Shown piece after piece: positions 53,189 to 63,970 of a stretch of DNA of 64,000 nucleotides. The translations under genes and the position numbers were made by a program. How positions within the stretch are numbered: the stretch's first letter is position 1; each line of letters starts with the position of its first letter. The notes under the pieces were generated by a model. It had not been told where the DNA came from. It worked only from the letters and a program-made list of their open reading frames with translations, and made no database searches. The stretch covers positions 11,545,901 through 11,609,900 of the forward strand of contig JAWZYU010000013.1 of the NCBI GenBank assembly GCA_038380435.1, written 5' to 3'. The DNA comes from Ryuthela nishihirai (taxonomy: Eukaryota; Arthropoda; Arachnida; Araneae; Heptathelidae).

Positions 53189-54930
53189 TTAATGTCTCAC
53201 TGGTAACCTCGGACATGCAAACCGAAAGGACGAATGGCAGTCGGCTGTGCAAACATGGAGGGCTTGATGGTGTTGAGGGTCCAGCACCTTCACCAACGAA
53301 TCCAGGGCGAAGTCATACACCTGGGATCCATAGTCCAGTTTCGACCGGACAAGTGCACAGTAAAGGCGGAGCACAGAACATCAGTCAGCCCCCCAAGACA
53401 AGGAGGAGAGAAACTTGAGGATGTTCAATGCCTGCATGCACTTGGACCTGATATGACGTATGTGTGGTAAAAAGGTCTATTTCTGGTCGAAGATGAGACC
53501 CAGAAACTTGGTCTCCGCCACAACTGGAATGATGTTATCCCCGAGCCGCAGCTCAGGATCCAGATGAAGATTACGCTTGCGGCAAAAGTGCACACAAGCG
53601 GTCTTCTGTGGGGAGAACCAAAACCCATTGACCGTCACCCAAACTGAAAGATTGTTCAGGGCAGTTAGCAGTTGTTGTTCAATGACCCTCATTCTGGACG
53701 ATGAGCAAAAGATGCTAAAGTCATCAACATAGAGGGCATTGCCTACAGTCGGAGGAAGCTGCTGTGTAATGGAATTTATCTTGACAGCGAAAAGAGTAAC
53801 ACTCAGGATGCAGCCTTGTGGCACCCCCTGTTCTTGGGGAAAGGTCGCGACAGAGTGTTGCCGACATGAACTCGAAAACTATGAGAAGATAAAAAGTTTG
53901 CAATGAAGATCGGCATGTGACCTCCAAGCTGAAGTTGTGGAGGTTATGAAGAATGCCGAATCTCCATGCCGTGTCATGTGCTTTTTCGATGTCGAAGAAA
54001 ATTCACACCAGGTGCTCTCGACGTAAAAATTAATTCCTGATCACCAATTCTAGGCGGATTAGGTGGTCTAAAGTAGACTGGTACCTGCGAAAGCCACACT
54101 GGGTGTTGGAAAGAAGGCAGTGATGTTCCAAATACCAGGTCAGCCTGGTATTTACCATTCTTTCCAACACTTTGCAGACACAGCTCATCAACGCAATTGG
54201 ATGATAATTGGAAGGAAACTTGGGATCTTTGCCTGGCTTGGGGAAGGCCAAGACAATGGCCTCCTGCCAGGAATCCAGAAACTGCTCTTCGATGAAAATA
54301 CAGTTGAACAGTTGGAGCAGTCGATCCTTACTCGATGGTGAGAGATGTTGGAGCATGGCATAACGGACAATGTCTGGCCCAACGGCAGATGCATGAGAAG
54401 TGTGCAGAGCAAGGCGAAGCTCCTCCACTGTGAATGGTCTGTTGTAAGACTCCAGGCCATTCAAATGGAAAGACAGCGAAGAGCATTCGGCCCTGCTCTT
54501 CTGGGCCAGAATCTCGGGGGAGTAGGAGGACAGAGTAGAGATGGCGGAGAATGACTCCCCCCCAGAGTGTCAGCAATTGCTCAAGGATCAGCAATTGCCT
54601 GTCCATTCTGCTCGATAATGAGTGGGATGTGTACTTCCCACGCATCTTCTGGACCTTATCCCACATGACCTTAGAACTGGTCGTGCGGGTGATAGAAGAC
54701 GTATATTTGATCCACGATTCTTTCTGGCTCTGGCGCCAGATGAAATGGGCTTTTGCCCTGGCACGTTTGAATGCTTCAAGGTTGGGGGATGTTGGATATG
54801 TCCGAAACACCCTCCCCCCCCAAATCTTGTTCTGAGCCTTACGATCTGCGGTGCAGTCAGGATTCCAACACGGTTTTGGGAACTGTGGAAACTGAGTTGA
54901 GGTCTGAGGAGTAGAAGAGGCAGCTGCATG
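53189..54930 (-). pseudogene. LINE reverse transcriptase (copy B)
   Basis: Fingers: VLAFPKPGKDPKFPSNYHPI, then CVCKVLERMVNTRL and QCGFRRYQSTLDHLIRLE (54464-54030). Motif B, MPQGCILSVTLFAVKI, starts at 53824. The catalytic box NALYVDDFSIFCSSS lies near 53740 and the thumb start GFWFSPQKTACVHFCRKRN near 53630. The post-RT segment LRLYCALVRSKLDYGSQVYD is at 53374-53315. Frame changes near 54030, 53830 and 53470 prevent expression. The same motifs in copy A are split by insertion. Confidence 0.85.
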
Positions 54931-54944
54931 GATGATACAGTCTG

Positions 54945-55683
54945 TCATCTCTGCCACTGCAACATTGATGGGCTCCTGACTGACAGATTGGTCATCGAGC
55001 TCAGACAAGAGCTCGAAACCACCCCAGTCAGCCTGATTGAGCCTCCACCGTGAGATGCGTGAAGGGCTGCAAGGCCCCCACGAGATATGGTGCACACCAA
55101 GGGGAGGTGATCGCTTCCGTAAGGGTTATCCTCGACCTCCCATGTAAAGATTGGAAGGATCGAGGAGGAGCAGATGGTAAGGTCAATGGCAGTGAAAGTG
55201 CAGGTTGGGGAGTGAAAGCAAGTACTGACACTGGTGTTCAACAGGGAGAGCGATGGATCCAGGACCCACTGCTCCAGAACTCCACCCCTCCTGTTGGTGT
55301 CAGCACTGCCCCAAAGTTGACTGTGTCTGTTGAAGTCCCCCATGATGAGGAAGGGGGACGGCAACTGCGAGACAAGGTCATCACAGAAAACGATGCTTCT
55401 GAGTGGGATATAGACAGAAGAGAGTGTCAACGAAAATCCCACAAAGAGGCGGATGGCAACCGCCTCTAAGTGTGTGGTGAGGGAAATGACCTCGAATGGA
55501 GAATGGTTGCTCATGAGGATGGCGACACCTCAGTGAGCTGGACCAACTCCATCCTGGTCCTGGTGAATGAGAGAAAAGTGCCGGATAGTGGGATCGTTGG
55601 CTGTATGCAAAAACATCAGTTCGTGTGATGTCGTCAATATTCCTCTGGAATCCATGACAGTTCCATTTTGGTAGTGTGGCCAT
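54945..55683 (-). pseudogene. LINE AP endonuclease (copy B)
   Basis: The ORF2 start MATLPKWNCHGFQRNIDDI lies at 55683, with QWNCHG-like wording typical of the family. After a frameshift, 55514-54945 reads LTLSSVYIPLRS, FLIMGDFNRHSQLWGSADTN, AIDLTICSSS and NPYGSDHLPLVCTIS. The GDFN, IDLT and GSDH motifs needed for nicking are all present. A shift near 55500 and missing sequence around the first catalytic Glu (QE motif not seen) show decay. Confidence 0.82.
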
Positions 55684-55739
55684 CTCAGGTCTTGGAAGTA
55701 TTGGTGGATGACTAAAGATTTATTTTAACCATCGCCAGT

Positions 55740-56952
55740 GATGGATTTGGAAAAATGGGGCAGTCTGTGTCCATGTCCACAGAGTTGTCCGAGTGACATG
55801 GATCAGGGACCACCACACGAGGGGGAGAAATGAGTTTCTTTTTGGGCCCTGGTGGGGGGCTCTTGGGCATCGAAGGTCTTGCTGTCTGTGGGCGGGGTGG
55901 AGGGGGCTTTCCGGAGTGGATGTGGAAGGCACAGACACAGGAATAGAAACCGGTGTCGATGTCAAGATTGACACCGATGTCGGCTTCACCTGCGTCAAGA
56001 GGTATTTAGCAGCAGGAGAGAAAGATTCTGCAGGTGGAACACTGATGTCTGTCGCACCGCAACAGAAGCCATCTTAACGATGTGCTTTCCGATGACTGCA
56101 CCGGCATAGATCTTGCCAGGTGGTGCAGGCATTGCAGCGAGCTTCCTCGCCTCTGGATAGTTAATGTTATGGAGGGTCTTCAGGCGTTGTACCTCTTTCT
56201 CCTTCAGCCACTTCGGACAATCGCGGGAGTACGCCGGATGTTCACCACAGCAGTTTATATGGCATGCCTTTTCTGCTGTGCAGTCAGGTTCAAGATGATC
56301 CTGACTGCCACAACGAGCACAGGTGAGCTTGCCCCAGCATGCAGTGTGGGCATGACCAAACCTCTGGCATTGAAAACAATGCAGAGGGTTGGGTATAAAT
56401 GGCTGTACCTCACAATGTAAGTATCCTGCCTTGATGGAAGTAGGCAGGTGTGGTGTATTGAAAGTTAGGATGAGTACACGGCTGGGCTCTAACTTTGCAT
56501 CACGGCATGATGGAAACCGGTGGACTGCTATCACCCCCCTGGGCTGAAAGCTCAGAGAGGATTTCCTCCTCAGAAACCTTGAGGAGGACCCACTCGGAGA
56601 TCACACCCAGGGAGGAATTGAGCGTCTTGTGTGGAGTGACTTCAACTGCCACTCCACCAATCACTGTAACCTTTAATAGAAGCTCTGAATGCTTGGAGCA
56701 TGCAGTCTCCACCTGCAAGTCACCAGATCTAAGGTGCTTGACAGATTTCGGTTCTCCCACAAGACCTCGAATACCCTTGTGAAAAAAAAATGGGGACATG
56801 TCCCCAAGCACCTGATCACCCGTAGAGTGGATGATCAGGAACTTCGGAGACAGAGACACACATGAAGATGAAGGCATAGACAAAGAAGATGGGGGTTCAC
56901 AGCGAGCCCTCTTGTCGGCATTGATTGGTGAATTATGAGTTGTAGAACTCAT
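55740..56952 (-). pseudogene. LINE gag-like ORF1 with three CCHC knuckles (copy B)
   Basis: The ORF begins MSSTTHNSPINADKRARCE at 56952, followed by VKHLRSGDLQVETACSKHSE and LNSSLGVISEWVLLKVSEEE, the conserved RNA-binding core of I/jockey gag proteins. A one-base shift near 56535 leads into the next frame with VLILTFNTPHLPTSIKAGY. The knuckles are CFQCQRFGHAHTAC, CARCGSQDHLEPDC and CHINCCGEHPAYSRDC. The tail after 56000 is rich in Ser, Pro and Thr and frameshifted. Gag proteins bind the element RNA in ribonucleoprotein particles. Confidence 0.85.
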
Positions 56953-57631
56953 GGTTGTTTTTTAGGGATTCAGTGCCCGTTGTCCCCACCCACCACCGAG
57001 TCCAACAAGGAGACACCCAGTCAGGCGCCAGGGCTGCCCAAGCACCATACCCACACAGCCAGTGAGCCAAGCCCTAACAACGAAACAAAAAGGAAAAGAA
57101 AAAGGGAAATGGTGAGAAACTCATCTGAGTTCCCACAAAAGAAAATAAGCAAGGAAGCAATAAAGTGTGAGGTAAGAACTGACCTCACAAAAGAAAGAAA
57201 ACTACAAAATTAGTGAATGTGTGGGGAAACTCACAAACCGTTGTCTGGACGTGGACAAGGTTACCCACCAATCTGCATAGTTGACCCTAGCAGGACCAGC
57301 CGATTGAACCTGAGGGGGCTGCCCCAGGACCTCCTGTTTACCTGAAGCAGAGGCCAAAGCAGTGTATAGCAGAGGCCCCCGAAACTGCTGCCCAGCCCCG
57401 CGACAGACAAACTCCCTAATGGCAAAACGGCCAAAGGGGACCCCACCAGTCATGAACTGGGGAGAGAAGACGGGGACCCTTGAGCAACTGCCAGGATCCT
57501 CCTTTCCAGGGACATGGGTCACCGTGCATGGCAAACACGCGGGCAAACGTTTAGGACCCTTGAAGGTAATCGAGCCAGCGGAACCTTCACAAGGTGGTCC
57601 CCTCACCATAGACAGGGGCTCGCACTGATAA
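56953..57631 (-). other. GC-rich 5' region of LINE copy B
   Basis: This stretch precedes gag and is markedly GC-rich. It stays open for 148 codons on the minus strand (57648-57202) without resembling any known domain. The part at 57200-56953 is AT-richer. It is most likely the 5' UTR with internal promoter of the LINE. The first bases of that open frame lie in the adjoining RTE sequence, which argues against a real protein. Confidence 0.6.
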
Positions 57632-57666
57632 GTTGAACAGAGGCACAAGAAACCTCATATCAACTA

Positions 57667-59171
57667 GTGCATAATCCTGATCAGAGGTCATTGCAGGTAT
57701 CTGAACTTTACTTAGCTAGCTGGGCATCATCAATCCTAAACTGGAGTAATGTGTCTCAGACAGGCCATATGGCTCTTGAAACAGTCCACTTGAAAAGGTG
57801 GTGCCTGAAGTTCCTACCAGAATCGGTGACTTCAGACTTTAGCGGAGGAGGAACAGATCTTTGCCCCATGCCTGCAATCAGGGAGCTGTTTGATATTGTT
57901 GGCCCTACCTATCTCAATAAACTTAGTTTCTTTAAAAATCCTACAAATCGTTCTCTCTATGAACGAACGTGGAATGTGAGGACATTACATAGAGAATATT
58001 CTCTTGATGTTATCACACAGGAATTCCAGCATTATAACCTAGATATTCTAGGCTTGCAAGAGATTAGATGGACAGTTAAAGGTGAGATACTTAAAAATAA
58101 CTTTAATTTCTCTTTTCAGGGAGGGAGGATGGAAAGCATGTCCAAGGTGTAGGTTTGCTTCTCAGAAGACACACCAGTGATGCTCTTCTAGGATATGACT
58201 GCATTAATGAAAGATTTCTAACGGCAAAATTTAAAACAAAAATTAAAGACTTGAATGTCATCTGTTGTTATGCCCGCACAGAAGATTCTGATGAGAACGA
58301 GAAGGATACGTTTTACAGCCAGCTTCAGGATATTTTGAATTCTGTGAAGAAAGGAGATATATCTCTTGTACTAGGTGACTTCAATGCTAAAGTTAGTACT
58401 GACTCTTACCAATGGGCAGGAGTTTTAGGTCCCTTTGGCATTGGTAGTTCCAATGGCAATGGGGAATGTCTCCTATAGGTAAGTAAACTTAATGATTTAC
58501 GAATAACTAATACATACTACAAACATTGGGACATTTATAAATATACATGGGTTTCACCTGATGGGTTGCACAGGAATGTGATAGATTATACTTTAATTAA
58601 CAGCAAATGTGCTAGTTCAGTTAGGAGTACCAGATCATACAGGGGACCTGAAATTGGGTCTGACCATTACCTTGTCAAAAGTGTCTTGCAGCTGAAGCTT
58701 AAGAAATGTTGCACTAAGGTTAAGAAAATTACCTTCAACACTGAAGGTCTGAAAGATCCAGATATAGCCAACGCATACCATGATAGGCTACTTAGTTATT
58801 ATGATAATCACGGTTTGCTTACTGCTGAAGTTGAGAAAGAATGGAATCAGTTTAAGCAGGCTTTTTTTGAAACTAACAGTACTCTTTTGGGTGAAAGAGA
58901 ACAGAGGAAACAAAATTAGTTGAGTGATAAGGCTATGGAACTTATTTCTGAAAGAAGAAAGTGCAGGATTAATATGAATCAACACCCTACTAGTCCTAAT
59001 AGAAGGCATTACAATGAGCTTAATAAACATGTAAAGGACCAGTTAACAGCTGATAAAAATATTTGGCTTGATAGCTTGGCTGAGGAAGCAGTTAGACAGC
59101 ACAACAGCAAGGGGTGGTACCAGATTTTTAATGTTTTATGTAGGAAGCAACAGACAGGTACACAGGGATGA
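57667..59171 (+). pseudogene. RTE-like endonuclease and linker (copy at 58 kb)
   Basis: It carries SLYERTWNVRTLHREYSLDV, LLRRHTSDALLGYDCINERF, DLNVICCYARTEDSDENEKD, LVLGDFNAKVSTDSYQ and EIGSDHYLVKSVLQ. The intact SDH shows that the SYH in its twin is a private change. Lesions: a frameshift at about 58107-58150, a private TAG at 58476-58478, and the TAG at 58917-58919 plus the GTQG truncation at 59171, both shared with the twin at 44.5-44.7 kb. Confidence 0.84.
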
Positions 59172-59357
59172 GGGATAAACATGGCAAGGTGGTTGAAGGT
59201 GAGGATTCTGTGATGGCTAAGGTAGGCTGAGCAGTTCTAAATAATGTGATTATTTTTACACCCCTTGTTTGTAATTAGGACAGACGCATTACTGGTTTTT
59301 ATGATGGCCCTATATTAAATTCCGAAGTTGCTTTGGCTATCTCTAAATTAAAACTGC

Positions 59358-59399
59358 ATAAATCCCCAGTGGTGGATGAAATCACCACTGGGGATTTAT
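59358..59399. repeat. Perfect 17-bp hairpin created by a local insertion
   Basis: ATAAATCCCCAGTGGTG (59358-59374) and its exact reverse complement (59383-59399) enclose an 8-base loop, GATGAAAT. The twin copy at 44.93-44.96 kb has only the inner nine pairs and lacks about 30 bases following CACCACTG. The insertion therefore extended a short quasi-palindrome. Confidence 0.85.
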
Positions 59400-59457
59400 T
59401 TGCTGAAATGTTCAAGCTGAAATGCTTAGAACTGGGAACATTTGTGTTGTCAGATGG

Positions 59458-59772
59458 GTCAGCGTTGAGATTTATCTCCGCCAAATTCCCCGCCCTGCCC
59501 ACGGTCAGTAGGGGACACCGATGGGCTTGGAAAGGCCTCCGTCCGTTGGATGGGACATTAAGCCGTGGCCCCGTGTGCGGGAGAGCCATACTCTGTGCAC
59601 GTTAAAGAACACGCTGGATGGCCTTGACCAGAGGCTACCATCTGCCTCCCAACAGCTGTTCCAGTGGGTCCCCTCCCCCAACCTTCTCTGAGCCTTCAGG
59701 GTCCATGTGACCTGGCTATTTAGCCCATTGTGTGCAAAAAAGTGTCGCTCAGAGGTAACACAACACAACACA
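59458..59772 (+). mobile_element. SINE family B, 5'-truncated, nested in RTE with 12-bp TSD
   Basis: GTTGTCAGATGG flanks it perfectly at 59446-59457 and 59773-59784. The uninterrupted RTE sequence is seen at 44985-44996. The SINE lacks the tRNA head and starts at GTCAGCGTTGAGATTTATCT. It shares the body with 15476-15849 and ends in a (CAACA)n-like tail, AACACAACACAACACA. The intact duplications suggest a fairly recent insertion. Confidence 0.9.
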
Positions 59773-59958
59773 GTTGTCAGATGGTTGACTGAAATTTTGA
59801 ATATTTTTTATGATAAATGTGTTGTTCCTAAGGGTTTTACTAGATATCATTGTTCCAATTTTTAAAAAAGGTGATTGCAGTTGTTGTTATAATTATAGGG
59901 GAATTAGTTTACTTTCTGTTCCAGGTGAAGTTCTTTGCATGATTATACTTAATAGAAT

Positions 59959-60232
59959 CCATTTCCTACATTTATAAACTCTGGTCCTCACATAGGTTAC
60001 TATCCAATGCAACAGCACAGAATCGGTATATAACAGCCTCCAAAACTTTTATAGAAATCAACCTGTAGTCCTATAAAATTTTTAAACAAACATTTTTTGA
60101 GAAATTTACAGAAATACTTACAAATTAAATAAAAAGAAATTGTTGCCACCCATTGATCATAGTTGGCGCAATGGTGGGCATCGAAAATCATCAGTGAAAG
60201 GATTTAAAGTCTTAAATTAGTAGGAAAAAGAT
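59959..60232. other. Single-copy DNA between two LINE fragments
   Basis: AT-rich sequence following the truncated RTE copy. The 63-codon minus-strand open frame at 60191-60000 matches nothing I know. Confidence 0.4.
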
Positions 60233-60462
60233 GAGCCGACATTAGTTCAATCGGTAAGAATACTCTGGCATGTTTCTGGAGAGATGCAGGTTCAAGTCCA
60301 GTGTGTCAGCGAAGTTTTTCCACAAAATATTTATCCTTTAGTGTTCTGGATGAGGAAAAATGATGGTGCTAACTGAAATTTAAAAGCCTTAAAATAATAA
60401 ATATAATGTAAATAAAGTAAAACGGATTAAGGAAAAGCAAAATTGAATGGGTGGACCATCAC
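60233..60462 (+). mobile_element. tRNA-headed repeat, SINE family C (candidate)
   Basis: GCCGACATTAGTTCAATCGG begins a tRNA-like head with B box GGTTCAAGTCC. The ends GCCGACA and TGTCAGC nearly pair as an acceptor stem. The following body ends AATATAATGTAAATAAAGTAAAAC, then GAATGGGTGGACCATCAC. That terminal stretch recurs at 1941-2009, inside a different LINE, so this is a mobile unit. Target duplications were not resolved. Confidence 0.5.
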
Positions 60463-61703
60463 AACAGCTGACAGAAATTTTGAATATCTTATATGATAAA
60501 GGTATTGTTCCTAAGGATTTTACCAGAGTTATTATTATCTCTAAAAAAAAAGGGAGGGGTATTAGCCTACTTTCTGTTTCAGGTAAAGTTTTTTGCATGA
60601 TTGTGTTTAATAGAATTAAGAATATGGTTGACGGAAAATTGTGTGATTTAGCAGCAGTGCGGATTTAGAAGTGGTAGGGATGTACTGATGAGATATTTTC
60701 ACTTAGACAGATTCTCGAGAAATGTCTAGAGTTTCAGAAACTTCGGTCATTAGTTTGTAGATTTCAAAAAGGCTTTTGACTCTGTTGACTGTAATTATTT
60801 GTAGTTGATCATGAGATCGTAATGGCTTACTATACAAGTTAGTTAACGTAATGAAAGCTCTCTATAATAATACTGAATCATGTGTGAGAGTTGGCAAAGT
60901 TTGTAGTAATTAGTTTAGCATTCCTCGTGGAGCTCGACAATGGTTCATTTTGCCTCCTTTTCTTTTTAGTTTGGTTTTTAATTATGCTATGCAGAATTCA
61001 CTGCAAGGGGAAGATTTTGGGTTTAAATGTTCTACAGATCCAAAAAAATCTAATTTAGATTATGTTAAAGATTTGGAAAATGATGTTGATGAGATGAACT
61101 CTTTCATTACAGCTGTTGGTTGCATCCTTGAGCAAGTGTCTCAGTTAATTATCTTCAGAACTACGTAACAGATACTGGTGATGTGCGGCATGATATAAAC
61201 AAAAGAACAGGGATTGCTGCTGCATCTTTAAAGAATCTATGAGGGGTGTGGAGAAATAGGCGTATTGACCTAAAAACTAAAATTAGGCTGTATAGTAGTT
61301 TGGTTCTTTCTAGAGGTTAGTTATGGTAGTGAAACTTGGACCCTTTGAAAACAAGAATGCAGGAAACTTGATGTCTTTGTTTCCAGATGCTTATGCAATA
61401 TCTTACATCATTAGGTGGTTCAATTTTTTAAGTTGGGTTGTTTTACCTCTGAGTGGCACTTTTTGCACACAATGGGCTAAATGGCCAGGTCAACCCCGAA
61501 GGCTCAGAGAAGGTTGGGGGAGGGGACCCACTGGAACAGCTGTTAGGAAACAGATGGTAGCCCCCCCCCCCCATCAAGGCCATCCAGTGTGTTCTTTAGC
61601 ATGCACAGGGTATGGCTCTCCCACACATGGGGCCATGGCTTATCATCCCATCTGATGGACAGCAGCCTTTCCAAGCCCATCGGTATCAATTTTTTAAGTA
61701 ATG
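60463..61703 (+). mobile_element. RTE-like LINE, RT part, with nested SINE
   Basis: It starts at ACAGAAATTTTGAATATCTT (RT start) and runs through strongly decayed RT (GCTTTTGACTCTGTTGACTG, CTCTCTATAATAATACTGA) and the post-RT region (GAGAAATAGGCGTATTGACC) to about 61703. A SINE lies at 61434-61685. It is the most diverged of the longer copies. The YADD motif reads YVKD-like near 61055. Confidence 0.78.
61434..61685 (-). mobile_element. SINE family B, truncated, nested in RTE with 14-bp TSD
   Basis: TCAATTTTTTAAGT occurs exactly at 61420-61433 and 61686-61699. The insert is the minus-strand body of family B (TTTTACCTCTGAGTGGCACT to AAGCCCATCGGTA) without the tRNA head. It contains a 14-C run at 61561-61574. 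It inserted into the post-RT region of an RTE-like copy. Confidence 0.9.
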
Positions 61704-62574
61704 TAGAAGTACTAGTATTAGGTACTATTTCTTCATTTTTCTTTGCATTGAGGACTCTAGTTCATTTTTATATCTATTGATGCCTTCAGTATTGGCTTGT
61801 GTCCTTACACTATCAAAATGTCATGCTTGGTAAAACAAATCTGAACCTATTTACTATTAAATTTTTCATGATCAATGCAAATGCAGCAATTTTGATCAAT
61901 TTAAATGCAATCATTTTTGATAAATAATTAATAGAAATGCTGTACTATAATTTATTATTGCATTTGCATGTACATGAATTCTTGTTTGAATTAACTAAAC
62001 TGTCTTCATGTATGGAAGTGGGAAATAAGGAAAGTTTTCATTTTAATAACAAGAAAAGTAATTTTTTGTCTCAGCAAAGTAAATGGCACCCAGCCTACAT
62101 ACCTCACTGTGTACAATTGCCCTTCTTCTAAGTATTCAGAATAAAATATTTTTATTATGGTTAACAAATAGTTGTTCTTATTTAATGATCATCAGCAGTT
62201 CTAAGTCTCATACATTTTCCCCAATTTTTACAGCTAGAACCATAAACGTGATAACTAATTTACTAGATATATAAAAATGTGACTAAGAAAAATTAGTATT
62301 AATAGGTTAAGGTATAAGTATATGTAAATATAGCTATACCATACTAAAAGTCTGCCAGATGAGCTGGAATTAGAAGCACTTGGAAGAATTAAACTATTGA
62401 TTATATCATTGTTTTGTTCATATGAAACATGAACTGAATAGTGAACTAAGCTATAGAAGGTAATTCAGTTACACCTAAATTTTTTTGAATTATAAAGGCA
62501 GCATATTCATCCACTGTTTTGCTATAAGCTCAAGTGAAATATATAACCTATTATTTGAAAGATTATGCATTATA
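61704..62574. other. AT-rich DNA without recognisable feature
   Basis: Short homopolymers and AT-rich sequence. The open frames here resemble no protein family. No upstream dynein exon could be recognised on the minus strand. Confidence 0.45.
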
Positions 62575-63953
62575 CACTGCTGGCCATTAAAAGTGCAACA
62601 TCAGGAAAGACAAAAAAGCCATATTTAGTGAATACATAGTTTATGTTACAAGGATCAAATGATAACAAATACAACTAGGTGAGACTTGTGGAATACAAAG
62701 AAATCAGTATCTTGAGTAGCCACCATGAGCAGCAATAACCACTGCTACACGGTCTGCATTGAGTGGGTGAGACGTCCGATGTCTGTTTTGGGAATGTCAA
62801 TCAATGCAGTTTCAATATGTAGCCAAAGTTCATCTGTTGTAGCAGCTGTTGGTGTCTGGTGTGCTAGTCATCATAAGATAATGGATCAGACAAGTTAAAT
62901 TGGGGACAGATCCGGTAAATGCACAGGCCAAGGCAGAAGTGTCACATGGTGGCTATCCAGGAATTGTCGGAAGATGCATGCCACATGTGGTTGGGCATTG
63001 TCCTGTTGGTAAATGGCACCAGAGAGCCCCTGAAGATAGGGTATGACCACAGGCTCCAACATCTCAGTGATGTAATGCTGTCTGTTTAAAGTACCAGTGA
63101 TGTGTATGAGGTGTGTGCTTGAATGGAGTCCAATGGTACCCCATACCATAACACCAGTGGCCAGACCTGTATGGTGCTGCATCATGCATGTCTCACTGAG
63201 CCTGTTGCTGTGTCACCACCAGATATGGATTCATCCATCATGGTGCTGCATAACGAAGTGGGATTCATCTGAAAAGACGATGCGATGCCATTCGCACATT
63301 CATGTGCGACGTTCTTGGCACCACTGCAGTCGCATACACCTGTGTTGTAGAGTCAGTGGTAGCCGAAGCAATGGCTGCCTAGCTAAGATGCCCCGATGCT
63401 GCAGATGAAGTCAAACTATATGTGCTGACATTTGTTGACGTGAAACATACGTTAACTATTCAGCTAAGGTGTTTGATGTGGTTGTATGATCATTCATAGC
63501 TATATGCATGAGATGTCTGTCCTCTCGCTCATTTGTGTGACAGGGCTGTTGAGTTCATTCTTCCTCTACCCAATGATGCCATATTATCATCACTGTGGCA
63601 CATTCTGTCCAACACGAGAACTGAGGTCTTGGTGTGATAATCCGCCTATCCATAATCCTACAATTCTCCCTCCATCAAAGTCGGAAACCTAATCATATGG
63701 ATACCGTGTTCTCTGATGGGGCATACTTGATCCTTTAGTGCACAACTGCAACCAAACACAATTCCAGTGCTTAAAACCAGCTTTTTGTAATCTCCTCTTA
63801 TACCACTTCTAGGGGGCATTACTGTCACACATGATGTGTATCTGTGCTTCGCTTTGAATCATTTACATGCTCTCCCATGGGCTACCCATCTTGCATATTT
63901 CTGGACAATCTGATGAGTTCTTCTTGGTGTTGCACTTTTAATGGCCAGCAGTG
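62575..63953 (-). mobile_element. Tc1-like transposon with TIRs and TA target sites
   Basis: CACTGCTGGCCATTAAAAGT at the left and its reverse complement ACTTTTAATGGCCAGCAGTG at the right form perfect 20-bp outer repeats. They are flanked by TA at 62573-62574 and 63954-63955. At 1,379 bp it is close to full length. It is of the same family as 38041-39445. Confidence 0.9.
62895..63640 (-). pseudogene. Tc1-like transposase, disrupted
   Basis: The C-terminal frame (63185-62895) reads MMQHHTGLATGVMVWGTIGL, HITGTLNRQHYITEMLEPVV, GAIYQQDNAQPHVACIFRQF (second catalytic Asp) and LPDLSPI. The SPIEHVW motif is cut by a change of frame. The N-terminal half is scattered over other frames (63640-63200). 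The better-kept VMVWG and QQDNAQPH motifs compared with the copy at 38.8-39.1 kb suggest independent decay. Confidence 0.8.
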
Positions 63954-63970
63954 TATATAGCCTGCAGATT

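Larger units (their letters stand above)
52563..57631 (-). mobile_element. I-clade-like LINE, copy B, near full length
   Basis: Read from 57631 leftwards, it has a GC-rich 5' region (57631-56953), gag ORF1 (56952-55740), AP endonuclease (55683-54945), RT (54930-53190) and RNase H (53140-52574). It ends at 52563 against an RTE fragment, so the zinc motif and 3' UTR are lost. Module order and RNase H after RT define I-superfamily elements. Base composition is clearly richer in GC than the surroundings. Frameshifts occur in every ORF. Confidence 0.83.
57632..59958 (+). mobile_element. RTE-like LINE, twin of the 43-kb copy, with nested SINE
   Basis: It starts with AAGTTGAACAGAGGCACAAG in the 5' UTR and runs through endonuclease and linker to the RT start, where it ends at about 59958 (..ATACTTAATAGAATCC). 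A SINE (59458-59772) interrupts the RT start. From about 57850 to 59445 it is almost identical to 43430-44990, whereas the 200 bases before that are clearly more diverged. Confidence 0.85.

Noticed and set aside
57202..57648. A 148-codon minus-strand open frame in GC-rich DNA
   Set aside because: It begins inside the neighbouring RTE sequence, matches no domain and occupies the 5' UTR position of the I-type LINE; GC richness alone keeps it open.
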